A DNA stretch of 64,000 bases from Curtobacterium sp. MCBA15_012 (GTDB lineage Bacteria > Actinomycetota > Actinomycetes > Actinomycetales > Microbacteriaceae), in assembly GCF_001864935.2 (NCBI RefSeq), contig NZ_CP126267.1:1364001-1428000 (forward strand), given 5' to 3'. The position numbers were made by a program, and so were the translations under genes. The notes below the pieces were generated by a model. It searched no databases, had not been told where the DNA came from, and worked only from the letters and a program-made list of their open reading frames with translations. Positions 39,714-48,123 of the stretch are shown here, one piece after another (within the stretch, counting starts at the first letter, position 1; the number at the start of each line of letters is the position of its first letter).

Positions 39714-41243
39714 TCAGCCCGTCGGCATGCGGAAGAACGCGAGCTCCCACGCCGTCGACACCCGGAACGCCCGGGCCATGCGGCCGCGCTCCTCGGCGCT
39801 CGCCGCGACCGCGTGCCGCTCGACCCGGTCCGTCGCCCCCGCCGAGGCCGCCGCGAACCCCGGGTCGCCGTACGCTCCGAGCCAGTCGGCGAACGGGTGC
39901 CCCTCCGGCGCCCGGCCGAGCTGCGTCCCGACCCAGGCGTAGACCCGGAAGCACGGCAGGACCGCGGCGGCCAGCACCGCCGCCGAGCCGGTGTCGGCCG
40001 CCCGCTGCAGGTGTGCGAGGTACCCGGCGCACACGGGGTGCACCGGGTCGTCCGCGTGCGTGCCGGCGAGCCGACGGTGGTGCAGGTCCCGCGCCTCGTC
40101 CGCGCAGCCCTGCGCCGCAGCCGCCCAGAAGGCGGACTCCGACCCCGCCGACACCCCGGACCCGGCCGAGCCCGCCGACCCCACCGGCTCCAGCCCCGAC
40201 CCCGACCCGTCCCCGCTCGCCGCCCGCGCCAGCGCCTCGAGGTGCCCCTGGTACGCCCGCAGGTAGTGCACGTCCTGCGCCAGGTACCCCGCGAACACGT
40301 CCGCCGGCAGCGACCCGTCCCGCAGCCCGACCAGGAACGGTGTCGCGAGCGTCTCCTCGCGCACCCCCGCGACGTCGGCCCACCAGCGGTCCGTCCACCG
40401 CCGCTCCGGCAGCAGCGCGCGCACGGCGGCACCGTGGTCGACGGGTCCGTTCCCGCTCCCGACCCGCAGCGCGTCCGCCCCGCCGAGCGCCTGCCCGAGC
40501 CAGTCCTTCGCCTCGCCGACCGCGAGCTCCCAGTCGCCCGAGGCGGCCGCGAGCGTCGCGACCGCGCTCGACAGCGAGCACCCCGTCCCGTGCGTGTTCG
40601 TCGTCGCGACCCGCGGCGCCGAGAAGGTCCGCCGCTCGCCGGACGGCGACACGAGCTCGTCGTCCGCGGTCGGTCCGTCGTCGTGCCCGCCCTTCGCCAG
40701 CACCCGGACGTCCCAGGTCCGCGCGACGAGGAGCGCCGGGTCCGCGGCGTCGGCGTCCCCGGCGAGCTCCGCCAGCACGGCGAGCTCCGGTCGGTTCGGC
40801 GTCACGAGGTCGGCGAGGCCGAGCAGCGCGCGCACCGCGTCGGTGGCGTCCTCGTCGAGCAGCCGGTCGCCGCTCGTGGCCACCATCACCGGGTCGACGA
40901 CGACCACCGGCGGCCGGTGCTCGCGGAGCCACGCGGTCACCTCGCGCACCACGGCCGCGGTGCCGAGCATCCCGACCTTCACGGCGTCGACCTCGACGTC
41001 GTCGGACACGGCGTCGAGCTGCTCCCGCAGGAACCGCACGTCGGGCACGTGCACCGACCGCACGCCGTGCGTGTTCTGCGCCACGAGCGCGGTCACCACG
41101 CCCATCCCGTAGCCGTCGTGCGCCGCGATCGCCTTGAGGTCGGCCTGCAGCCCGGCGCCGCCGGTCGGGTCGGTCCCCGCGATCGCCAGCACGCGCGGCA
41201 CGACCGGACGCGGGTCCCCGCCCGCGACCGTCGGCCGGGTCAC
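39714..41243 (-). CDS. thiD: Bifunctional ThiD-TenA (HMP-P kinase / thiaminase II)
   Basis: This is a 509-residue fusion. Residues ~16-275 are the ribokinase-fold HMP/HMP-P kinase (VLAIAGTDPTGGAGLQADLKA, VVVDPVMVATSG, THGTGCSLSSAVAT). After a linker, residues ~295-509 form TenA (DVHYLRAYQGHLEALARAA, PVHPVCAGYLAHL, LPCFRVYAWVGTQLG). TenA frees HMP from degraded thiamine and ThiD phosphorylates it. An acidic/Gly-Ser insertion (GSGSGLEPVGSAGSAGSG) sits inside the TenA part. The GTG overlaps the TGA of thiE, giving a tight thiM-thiE-thiD/tenA order under the TPP riboswitch. Confidence 0.93.
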   Translation of the reverse strand: MTRPTVAGGDPRPVVPRVLAIAGTDPTGGAGLQADLKAIAAHDGYGMGVVTALVAQNTHGVRSVHVPDVRFLREQLDAVSDDVEVDAVKVGMLGTAAVVREVTAWLREHRPPVVVVDPVMVATSGDRLLDEDATDAVRALLGLADLVTPNRPELAVLAELAGDADAADPALLVARTWDVRVLAKGGHDDGPTADDELVSPSGERRTFSAPRVATTNTHGTGCSLSSAVATLAAASGDWELAVGEAKDWLGQALGGADALRVGSGNGPVDHGAAVRALLPERRWTDRWWADVAGVREETLATPFLVGLRDGSLPADVFAGYLAQDVHYLRAYQGHLEALARAASGDGSGSGLEPVGSAGSAGSGVSAGSESAFWAAAAQGCADEARDLHHRRLAGTHADDPVHPVCAGYLAHLQRAADTGSAAVLAAAVLPCFRVYAWVGTQLGRAPEGHPFADWLGAYGDPGFAAASAGATDRVERHAVAASAEERGRMARAFRVSTAWELAFFRMPTG

Positions 41244-42001
41244 CGTCGGCCCCCGTCCGGCACGGCACCGGCCTGGAGGCGCGGATCGCCGCCCGCGGTC
41301 GGGTCCGGCTCCGTCCCGTGGACGGCTCCGACCCCGTCGCGGAGGTCGGCGACGCCGGCCCACGCCGCCAGGTACGCGACCGCCGCCGCGCCGGGGTCGG
41401 CCGCCGCGCAGATCCCGGACACCACGGCCACCCCGGCGACGCCGGCCGCGTGGAGCGCCGGGACGTCGTCGAGGCCCACGCCGCCGATCGCCACGCACGG
41501 CACGTCGGTGGCGGCCGCGATCCGCGCGACCCCCGCGTGGCCGAGCGGTGCCGGGTGGTCGGGCTTCGTCGAGGTGGGGTGCACGACCCCGACGCCGAGC
41601 AGGTCGACGGTGCCGCGGGGCAGCCGGTCGACGGCGGCCAGGTGCGCCGGCGTGTTCGCGGTGAGGCCGACGTGGGCGTCCGGGCCGAGGAGCGCCCGCG
41701 CGGCCGTCACGGGCAGGTCGGACTGTCCGAGGTGCACCCCGGCGACCCGGTGTCCGGCGACCCGGGCGGCGAGCGCGACGTCGAGGCGGTCGTCGACCAC
41801 CACCGTGGCACGGTCGCCCACCGCGTCGGCGACGGCCGCGGTCAGCGCGAGCAGGTCCCGTGCCGAGGCCGTCTTGTCGCGCACCTGCACGGTCCGGACG
41901 CCGGCCTGTACCGCGGCGCGGACGACGCCGAGCACGCCGACGCCGTGCCGGTCGCAGAGCGCCCCGTCGGTGACCAGGTACACGCCGAGGTCGGCGGTCA
42001 C
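41240..42001 (-). CDS. thiE: Thiamine-phosphate synthase ThiE
   Basis: The 253-residue TIM-barrel enzyme joins HMP-PP and THZ-P into thiamine phosphate. Visible motifs are [22 protein letters not shown] (pyrophosphate loop), [45 protein letters not shown] and [13 protein letters not shown]. Family proteins are ~210-220 residues; this one has a 30-residue C-terminal extension ([19 protein letters not shown]) encoded by a GGAGGCGCGGATC repeat element. The GTG start overlaps the TGA of thiM. Confidence 0.95.
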   Translation of the reverse strand: MTADLGVYLVTDGALCDRHGVGVLGVVRAAVQAGVRTVQVRDKTASARDLLALTAAVADAVGDRATVVVDDRLDVALAARVAGHRVAGVHLGQSDLPVTAARALLGPDAHVGLTANTPAHLAAVDRLPRGTVDLLGVGVVHPTSTKPDHPAPLGHAGVARIAAATDVPCVAIGGVGLDDVPALHAAGVAGVAVVSGICAAADPGAAAVAYLAAWAGVADLRDGVGAVHGTEPDPTAGGDPRLQAGAVPDGGRR

Positions 42002-42870
42002 GACCGGACGCCGTCCGTCGTGCCGGCACCGACCGGGGCGGCCGTGACCGTGACGCGGGCCTCGCGGACGACGTCGTCCGGGGTGAGCGCGGCCAGCCGG
42101 TCGAGGAAGAGCGGCTGGAACGTGCCCGGACCGCCGGCGTCCCGGGCGGCGAGCTCGGCCGCGACCGTGTGCACCACGGTGGCCGCGACGGCGGCCGCGC
42201 CGGGGTCGTCCGGGGCGACCGCGGTGAAGGCGGCGACGACGGCGCCGAGGGCGCACCCGCCGCCCGTGATCCGCGTGAGCAGTTCCGTGCCGTTCGCGAC
42301 GCGCACCGTCCCGGTGCCGGGCGCGACCAGCAGGTCGACCGGACCCGACACGGCCAGCGCGCCCACGGTCCTCCCGTCCGACGCGGCGACGGCGGCCGCG
42401 AGCGCGTCGTCGGGGCCGACCGTGCTGTCCACGCCGCGCCCGCCGGCCGAGGCGCCGAGCACGGCGAGGACCTCGGAGGCGTTGCCGCGCAGCACCGTGG
42501 GACGGAGCGCGAGGAGCTCGCGGGCGAGCGCGGTGCGCACCGGGAGCGAGCCGACCGCGACCGGGTCGAGCACCCAGGGGGTGCCGGCGTCGACGGCGGC
42601 GGTGGCGGCCTCGACGGACGCGACCCGCGGCTCCGCGTGCGGCGTGCCCGTGTTCACGAGCAGGGCGTCCGCGACGCGGGCGAACGGCCCGGCCTCGGTC
42701 GGCACGTCGACCATCGCGGCCGAGGCGCCGAGCGCGAGCAGCACGTTCGCGGTCACGTTCTGCACCACCGTGTTCGTGATGCACTGCACGAGCGGTGCCC
42801 GGGCGCGGACGGCCTCGAGCAGTTCGGCGGTGCGGTGTGCCCAGGCAGGGGAGGGCGCAGCGTTCTCCAT
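41998..42870 (-). CDS. thiM: Hydroxyethylthiazole kinase ThiM
   Basis: The 290-residue ribokinase-fold enzyme phosphorylates hydroxyethylthiazole in thiamine salvage. [33 protein letters not shown] is the substrate-binding N-terminus; [15 protein letters not shown] and [16 protein letters not shown] carry the phosphate-binding and catalytic Cys/Gly residues. It is the first gene of the operon: the ATG lies three bases after the end of a TPP riboswitch whose sequence includes the Shine-Dalgarno-like GAAGGGAT. Downstream thiE overlaps by four bases. Confidence 0.95.
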   Translation of the reverse strand: MENAAPSPAWAHRTAELLEAVRARAPLVQCITNTVVQNVTANVLLALGASAAMVDVPTEAGPFARVADALLVNTGTPHAEPRVASVEAATAAVDAGTPWVLDPVAVGSLPVRTALARELLALRPTVLRGNASEVLAVLGASAGGRGVDSTVGPDDALAAAVAASDGRTVGALAVSGPVDLLVAPGTGTVRVANGTELLTRITGGGCALGAVVAAFTAVAPDDPGAAAVAATVVHTVAAELAARDAGGPGTFQPLFLDRLAALTPDDVVREARVTVTAAPVGAGTTDGVRS

Positions 42871-42872
42871 GG

Positions 42873-42962
42873 ACGATCCCTTCGCGAGTACGAGCTCGAG
42901 CAGGTTCGACGGGTGTGATCTCAGCCGCCCGGTGGCGGCACCCCGTGTCTCGAGCGTCACCG
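42873..42962 (-). promoter_or_regulatory. TPP riboswitch (thi box)
   Basis: Read leftward, the sequence has the conserved elements in order: ACGGGGTGCC, GGCTGAGATCACACCC, GTCGAACCTG and GCGAAGGGATCG, with helices around them. These are the invariant pyrimidine- and pyrophosphate-sensing loops of THI elements. It ends at the thiM start and overlaps its ribosome site, so TPP binding most likely blocks translation initiation. Confidence 0.95.
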
Positions 42963-43157
42963 TACACGAGCTCCGGGGCCCTGCGGGAGGGGCGTCGGCG
43001 AGCGTCCACCACCGGTCCGCCGCCCGGCCCGTGGTCCGGCCCGCCGCCCGGCCCGCGCTCGGTCCGCGCCCGGTCCTCCGGTCGGGGGACGGGCCGCGCG
43101 GTGACGTCCAGCGACCTCGCCGGACGGACCCGGGGGACCCTGTGCCAGGGTTGACGG

Positions 43158-44072
43158 GTGCAGCGCGCAACGCCTCCCGGACCGCCACCCGGCCCCCGCG
43201 ACCCCGGGGACGCCTGGGCGGTCGGACCCGACGGCACCAAGGCCTGGGGCCGCTTCGGCGCCGCCGGGTTGCTCGTCGACGACGGCGCCGGACGGGTGCT
43301 CCTGCAGCACCGCGTCGAGTGGAGCCACCACGGCGGCACCTGGGGGATCCCGGGCGGCGCCCGCCACCAGGGCGAGGACCCCGTGCGCGCGGCGCTCCGC
43401 GAGTCCGCCGAGGAGGCCGGCGTGCCGGCCGACGGCGTCACCCTGCGGCACACGTCCGTGCTCGACCTGGGGTTCTGGACCTACACGACCGTCGTGGGGC
43501 GCGCCTCCCGGCCCTTCGAACCGGTGATCGCCGACCGCGAGAGCCTCGCGCTGTCCTGGGTGCCCGTCGACGAGGTCGACGACCTGCCGCTCCACCCCGG
43601 GTTCGGCGCCTCCTGGCCCGCGCTCCGTGCCGCGGTGCCGACCACCCCGCACGTCGTCGTCGACGCCGCGAACGTCGTCGGCAGCGTGCCGGACGGGTGG
43701 TGGCGCGACCGGGCGGGCGCGGCCGGACGGCTGCTCGACACCGTGACGGCGCTCGCCGCGGCCGGGTTGCCGGCGGCGTCGCTCGGGCTCGGGTTCACCC
43801 GGTGGTGGCCGCGGTGGACCGTGGTCCTCGAGGGCGAGGCCCGTGCCGCTGCCGACGCCGCGGGCGCGGTCGAGGTCGTGCGTGCCGAGGGGTCCGGGGA
43901 CGACGCGATCGTGGCGGCCGCCGGAGCCGCCGTCGACGCGGGCGACGCGCCCGTCGTCGTGGTCACGGCGGACCGTGGCCTGCGGTCCCGCGTCGAGGCG
44001 CTCGGTGCCGAGGTGCGCGGCCCCGGGTGGTTCCGCGAGCAGGACCACGAGGGCGCTCCGACGACGCCCTGA
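43158..44072 (+). CDS. NUDIX hydrolase fused to NYN/PIN-like domain
   Basis: The 304-residue protein has an intact Nudix box at residues 67-89 (G-x5-E-x7-REUxEExGU, in [20 protein letters not shown]), for nucleotide-diphosphate hydrolysis. Residues ~165-290 have a second fold: [19 protein letters not shown] (Asp169, Asn172) and [24 protein letters not shown], the strand and acidic layout of NYN/PIN-type nucleases with acidic residues near 248-249 and 272. The protein might couple NTP or cap-like substrate cleavage to RNA cleavage. The GTG opens the frame. The second-domain assignment is mine from the strand pattern. Confidence 0.85.
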   Translation: MQRATPPGPPPGPRDPGDAWAVGPDGTKAWGRFGAAGLLVDDGAGRVLLQHRVEWSHHGGTWGIPGGARHQGEDPVRAALRESAEEAGVPADGVTLRHTSVLDLGFWTYTTVVGRASRPFEPVIADRESLALSWVPVDEVDDLPLHPGFGASWPALRAAVPTTPHVVVDAANVVGSVPDGWWRDRAGAAGRLLDTVTALAAAGLPAASLGLGFTRWWPRWTVVLEGEARAAADAAGAVEVVRAEGSGDDAIVAAAGAAVDAGDAPVVVVTADRGLRSRVEALGAEVRGPGWFREQDHEGAPTTP

Positions 44073-44208
44073 CCGCGATCGCGGGTGGGGGCAGCAGGGT
44101 GCTCCCGCGACGCCCTGACCGCGGATCGCGACCAGATCGCCCACCGGGGCCCCGTCGCCGGTACGCTGGCCCCCACGTCGACGGAGACGTGCCGACAGGA
44201 GGTCCACG

Positions 44209-44958
44209 ATGGAACGCGTCACGAGAGCCGACGACCGTGTCCACCGTCCTGCGGGGCCGTGGACACCGACCGTGCACCACCTGCTCGCGCACCTGCACGA
44301 GCAGGGCTTCGTCGCCGCACCGGAACCGATCGCCCTCGGCGACGTCCTCGAGACGGTGACCTTCGTCCCGGGCACCGCGGGCAACTACCCGTGGACCGCG
44401 GAGATCGCGAGCGAGGCCGCGCTCGTCACCTCGGCCCGGCTGCTCCGGCAGTACCACGACGCCGCCGCCACGTACCCGCGCAGCGCAGCCGACGTCTGGT
44501 CGCAGGCCGAGCGGCTGCCGGTCGAGACGATCGTGCACGGCGACTTCGCCCCCTACAACTGCGTCTACGACGGCATCGCCGCGAGCGGCCTCATCGACTT
44601 CGACACCGCGCACCCCGGCCCGCGGGTCTGGGACGTCGCGAGCGCCGTCTACCGGTTCGCCCCCTTCACGACGGGCGTCGTCGAGGGGAGCACCGCACCG
44701 TCCCTGGGCGAGCGGCTCGCCCGTGCCGCGGAGTTCTGCCGCGCCTACGGCCTGGACGACCGGTCGCGCGGTGTCCTCGTCGACACGATGACGGCGTCCC
44801 TCGTCGCCCTCGTCACGACGATGGAGACCGAGGCCGCCGCCGGCAACCCGAAGTTCGTCAGCGACCTGGAACACGGGCACGCGGAGCTCTACCGCGCCGA
44901 CGTGGCGTACCTCGAGGCGAACGCCGACGCGATCCGGGACGCCGTCACCGCGCCCTGA
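44209..44958 (+). CDS. Aminoglycoside phosphotransferase-like (APH) kinase, short N-lobe
   Basis: The 249-residue protein has the catalytic loop VHGDFAPYNCVYDG (Asp and Asn of H-G-D-x-x-x-x-N) and LIDFDTAHPGPRVWDVAS (the metal-binding D-F-D/D), in the phosphotransferase family that includes choline/aminoglycoside kinases. The N-terminal lobe is short (~80 residues before LETVTFVPGTA), so substrate and ATP contacts may be reduced. AGGAGG lies six bases before the ATG, with TACGCT as -10 about 40 bases upstream. The substrate is not predictable. Confidence 0.85.
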   Translation: MERVTRADDRVHRPAGPWTPTVHHLLAHLHEQGFVAAPEPIALGDVLETVTFVPGTAGNYPWTAEIASEAALVTSARLLRQYHDAAATYPRSAADVWSQAERLPVETIVHGDFAPYNCVYDGIAASGLIDFDTAHPGPRVWDVASAVYRFAPFTTGVVEGSTAPSLGERLARAAEFCRAYGLDDRSRGVLVDTMTASLVALVTTMETEAAAGNPKFVSDLEHGHAELYRADVAYLEANADAIRDAVTAP

Positions 44959-45035
44959 CCGGCGGCAGGCGTCCAGCCGCCGTGCAGCCCGCACGCGGCC
45001 GGCTCCGACCCCGCCTCGGGTACTGTCGCAGGGCC

Positions 45036-45983
45036 ATGACCGACAGCCCGGCCGACGCCACCCCCTACGAGGTCCTCGGCGTCCCCGCGACCGCCGACGA
45101 CGACGACCTGCGCCGAGCCTACCGTCGCGCCGCCCGCGAGTCCCACCCCGACCTCGGCGGCGACCCCCGACGCTTCCGCCAGGTGCAGCTCGCCTGGGAA
45201 CGCATCGGCACGCCCGCGGCACGCCGGGCCTACGACGCGGGATCGCGCGCCACGAGCGGGCAGGGCGCGTCCGGTCCGTCGGGCTCCTCGGTCTGGAGGG
45301 ACGGCTCCGGTCGCGACGAGTACGCACCTCCGGCAGCGCGTCGCGACTCCCGCCCCCGGGCGCGGTCCCACGGACACCCCGGCGGTCGGTCGCGCGAGGT
45401 GTTCCTGCAGGCCGAGCGGGAGTGGGTCGGCCTCGGCGACCCGATCGAGGACCCGTACGACCCCGCGCTCGTCCGCTCCGCCCCGCGGCACGTCCGGCGC
45501 CTCCTCGGCGAGGCCCTGGCAGAGGAGGCCACCGCCGCGATCGTCGCCGGCATGGGCATCGGCGTGACGGTGTGGCACGACCTCGACGCCGGGGCCGAGG
45601 GCAAGCTCGACCACGCGGTGCTCACCCCGAGCGGGCTCTGGGCCGTCGAGTCGATCGACTGGGGCGGTCCGGTGCGCATCGAGCACGGCGAGGTCGTCGG
45701 CGAGACGCTCGCACCGGGGGAGCGGCCGGTCAAGGAACTCGTACGCGCGGCCCGAGCCGTGCAGAAGCAGACGCGGGTCCGCTTCACCGGGCGTCTCCTG
45801 GTCGTCCCCGACGGCGCCGTCGACGAGGACGTGCAGGTCGTCGGCTCCCCGCGGAAGCCCACGGCGTTCGTGGTCCGGCGCAGCGCACTCGGTCAGGTGC
45901 TCAGCGGCGTGTGGTCGCCCGAGGGCAGCGTCGACGTGTTCGACGTCCGCGACCGGATGCAGCAGACCGTCCGCTTCGTCTGA
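45036..45983 (+). CDS. J-domain protein with NERD-like C-terminal domain
   Basis: This 315-residue protein begins with a DnaJ domain (TPYEVLGVPATADDDDLRRAYR..ESHPDL, HPD at residues 37-39), so it can activate an Hsp70. The middle (residues 70-125) is disordered and basic. Residues ~170-290 look like a NERD/nuclease-related domain (DLDAGAEGKLDHAVLTPSGLWAVESIDWGG and LVRAARAVQKQTRVRFTGRLLVVP). J-domain plus NERD-like is an uncommon pairing: the chaperone arm might recruit DnaK to nucleic acid or a processing complex. TACTGT lies nine bases before the ATG, consistent with a very short or absent leader. Confidence 0.8.
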   Translation: MTDSPADATPYEVLGVPATADDDDLRRAYRRAARESHPDLGGDPRRFRQVQLAWERIGTPAARRAYDAGSRATSGQGASGPSGSSVWRDGSGRDEYAPPAARRDSRPRARSHGHPGGRSREVFLQAEREWVGLGDPIEDPYDPALVRSAPRHVRRLLGEALAEEATAAIVAGMGIGVTVWHDLDAGAEGKLDHAVLTPSGLWAVESIDWGGPVRIEHGEVVGETLAPGERPVKELVRAARAVQKQTRVRFTGRLLVVPDGAVDEDVQVVGSPRKPTAFVVRRSALGQVLSGVWSPEGSVDVFDVRDRMQQTVRFV

Positions 45984-46030
45984 CCGACCGGACCGGACCG
46001 ACCGGGCCACGCTGACCGGACTGCGGGGGT

Positions 46031-46393
46031 TCAGTACCCGCGGAGCTTCTCGAGGTCGCGGCGCTCCCGCTTGCTCGGCCGCCCGGTCCCGGGGTCGCGC
46101 ATCGGGACGAACCCGGCCTCCTCACGGGGGAGCCGCGGCGGCGTGCGGTCCTCGAAGTGCTTCGCGGCCTCGGGCGCGCTCGTGCGCTTGAGGATGATCC
46201 CCGTCACGACGACGATCCGGTCGAACCCGGCCTGGCGCACGCGGACCTCGTCGCCCGGACCGACCGTCTGCGCCGGCTTCGCGCGTTCGCCGTTCACCCG
46301 GACGTGGCCGGCCTTGCACGCCGCGGTCGCCGCGGAGCGGGTCTTCGTGATCCGCACCGCCCAGATCCAGCTGTCGACGCGTGCCTTGTCCAT
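46031..46393 (-). CDS. S4-domain RNA-binding protein (Hsp15-like)
   Basis: The 120-residue protein starts MDKARVDSWIWAVRITKTRSAATAACKAGHVRVNGERAKPAQTV, the S4 RNA-binding alpha-L motif, followed by a short basic tail with PREEAGFVPMRDPGTGRPSKRERRDLEKLRGY typical of the actinobacterial Hsp15 group. Hsp15 binds stalled 50S-nascent-chain complexes. It is divergent from the SH3-like gene over a 61-base gap and convergent with the J-domain gene. Confidence 0.9.
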   Translation of the reverse strand: MDKARVDSWIWAVRITKTRSAATAACKAGHVRVNGERAKPAQTVGPGDEVRVRQAGFDRIVVVTGIILKRTSAPEAAKHFEDRTPPRLPREEAGFVPMRDPGTGRPSKRERRDLEKLRGY

Positions 46394-46454
46394 CCGTCCA
46401 CCCTAGGCGTGCCGACCCGGCGCGACCCGGACCGCGCCCGCTACCGTCGGGAGC

Positions 46455-46829
46455 GTGCAGGACCACCCGAGCGACCACACGACCGGCGGCGCGACGGGCG
46501 GCGCGACGGGCGGCGGGGTCGACCACGCCGCGGCCCGTCCGCCGGCGCCGACCGGTCCCGTCGCACCCCCGGCGGCGACCGACCAGGACGCCCTCGCCCG
46601 GTCCCGCGCCCTCGCGGTGCTCCGCGCCGCGGCCCTCGGCGACCGGCTCGTCGTGCGCGCCCGGCACGGTGACGGCGCCCGGGACGCCCTCGGGGTGCTG
46701 ACGGCCCGGACGGCGTCGACCGTCACGGTCGACACCCGCCGAGGCCCGGTCGAGGTCCCGCTCGACGACGTCGTGGCCGCGAAGCCCGTGCCACCGCCAC
46801 CCGAGCGCCGACCCCGCCGGGCACCGTGA
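46455..46829 (+). CDS. Stand-alone SH3-like domain protein (Rv0428c N-terminal type)
   Basis: This 124-residue protein has a Gly/Thr-rich, low-complexity first 40 residues, then GDRLVVRARHGDGARDALGVLTARTASTVTVDTRRGPVEVPLDDVVAAKPVPPPP. That matches the small beta-barrel domain at the N-terminus of the Rv0428c-like GNAT acetyltransferases (R-G-P-V-x-V-P-x-x-x-V-x-A-x-K-x-V-P-P-P-P). Here the acetyltransferase part is missing, so the domain is free-standing. GTG lies seven bases after TACCGT, giving a leaderless transcript. Confidence 0.7.
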   Translation: MQDHPSDHTTGGATGGATGGGVDHAAARPPAPTGPVAPPAATDQDALARSRALAVLRAAALGDRLVVRARHGDGARDALGVLTARTASTVTVDTRRGPVEVPLDDVVAAKPVPPPPERRPRRAP

Positions 46830-46912
46830 GCCACCACCGCCCGACCTCGTGTCCCGGACGCTCCCGGCGAGCCGCGTCCGTCCGCGCAGCACCCCACCCG
46901 TAGCCTCGGGGC

Positions 46913-48067
46913 ATGCCCGCTCCCGTCCCCCTCGGCACCGAGGACCGGACCGCCCGGCTGACCCTCCGCCGCCCCGACCACTGGCGCCGCGAGGAGCACC
47001 CGCAGGCGGACCTCCGCCTCACCGGTGACGACGTCGTGCTCACCGTGCGGTCCCGCCCGAGCGAGCGCACCATCGCCGAGGAGCACACCGGTCTGCTCGA
47101 GCGGCTCCCGGGCTCGGTCGAGGGCCTCCGCCTGGTCGGCTGCGACGCCTGGACGGCCGCCGGTGCCCCCGCGCGCCTCGTCGAGTACGTGCGCCCGGAC
47201 GACGAGCGCGACGTCGCCGGCGCCCACCTGCTGTTCGTCACCGGTCGGCACCGCGTCGACGTCACGGTCGAGCGCCCGCTCGCGCGCCTGCTCGCGACCG
47301 ACGACCTCGTCTTCGCGGTCCTCGACGGCGTGCGGGCCACCGAGCCCGCTCCGGCACGACCGCAGCGGGAGCTCGAACCGCTCCCGGAGGCCCCGCCCGA
47401 GCCGCCCCTCGCCGGTCCGCGCATCAGCGCGGCCGCGCTCGGGACGCTCCAGGGGCTCGTCGGCCGACGCTGGAACCCGACCGTGCTCCGCACCGAGGCG
47501 GGCCGCGAACTCGTCGAGGCCGGCCTGGTCGGCCGGCTCGGCACCCTGCCGGAGCCGACGCAGGCGCTCCTCGTGCCCTGGCAGGACGGCACCGAGCCGG
47601 TCACCCTGGAACAGCAGCTGCCCGACGGGCGCAGGACGCGCCTCCAGGCCTGGTCCGACACCGTCGTCGACGGTGCCGACGACGTCGTGGTCGCGTCCCT
47701 GCCGCCCGAGCGGACGGTCGCGCTCCTGGCCGGGCGGCTCGGCATCGGTCCGACGTGGACCTTCCCGTTCCGCACGGGGTCGCTCCGGGCCGACCTGCTC
47801 GCCCGCAGGGCGGGCGGCGGACCCGACGTGCCGGACCTGCCGCCGGCGGTCGCCGACGGCGACCCCCGCCTCGCCCGCTTCTGGGCCGCTCCGTGGACCG
47901 TGTCGCACCTGCGCCGTCCCGGCCGCCCGGAGCCCGTGACGATCGTGCACGCTGCCGGTCACGGCTTCGCGCGCGTCGGACGCACGGTCGCCGGGGAGAC
48001 GGCCTTCCGGACGGACTCCCCGGCGAACGTGTACCGGAGCGTGGTGCGCGCGGTCCTGACGCCCTGA
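46913..48067 (+). CDS. Hypothetical 384-residue protein
   Basis: I do not recognise this protein. It is soluble with no signal peptide. The first ~145 residues (TARLTLRRPDHWRREEHP...ERPLARLLATDDLVFAVLDGVRA) could form an alpha/beta domain like LpqN/Mog1-type modules, and residues ~170-384 form a second domain with LQGLVGRRWNPTVLRTEAGRELVEAGLVGRLG and FARVGRTVAGETAFRTDSPANVYRSVVRAVL. The middle is a Pro/Glu-rich linker (LEPLPEAPPEPPL). The repeated pattern of Arg-containing strands hints at duplicated folds. TAGCCT lies six bases before the ATG, so it is likely leaderless. Confidence 0.6.
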   Translation: MPAPVPLGTEDRTARLTLRRPDHWRREEHPQADLRLTGDDVVLTVRSRPSERTIAEEHTGLLERLPGSVEGLRLVGCDAWTAAGAPARLVEYVRPDDERDVAGAHLLFVTGRHRVDVTVERPLARLLATDDLVFAVLDGVRATEPAPARPQRELEPLPEAPPEPPLAGPRISAAALGTLQGLVGRRWNPTVLRTEAGRELVEAGLVGRLGTLPEPTQALLVPWQDGTEPVTLEQQLPDGRRTRLQAWSDTVVDGADDVVVASLPPERTVALLAGRLGIGPTWTFPFRTGSLRADLLARRAGGGPDVPDLPPAVADGDPRLARFWAAPWTVSHLRRPGRPEPVTIVHAAGHGFARVGRTVAGETAFRTDSPANVYRSVVRAVLTP

Positions 48068-48123
48068 CGCCCTGACCGGGTCGGCGGCGGTCGTCCCGGT
48101 CCGGGGCGGCCGTCGCTCCGCGG

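Noticed and set aside
39714..43188. Additional frames inside the thiamine operon
   Set aside because: Shadows of the true thiD-tenA, thiE and thiM frames, all Arg/Pro/Ala-rich without motifs.
46913..48067. Calling the 384-residue protein an LpqN/Mog1-like lipoprotein
   Set aside because: No signal peptide or lipobox is present and the resemblance is only a general strand pattern.
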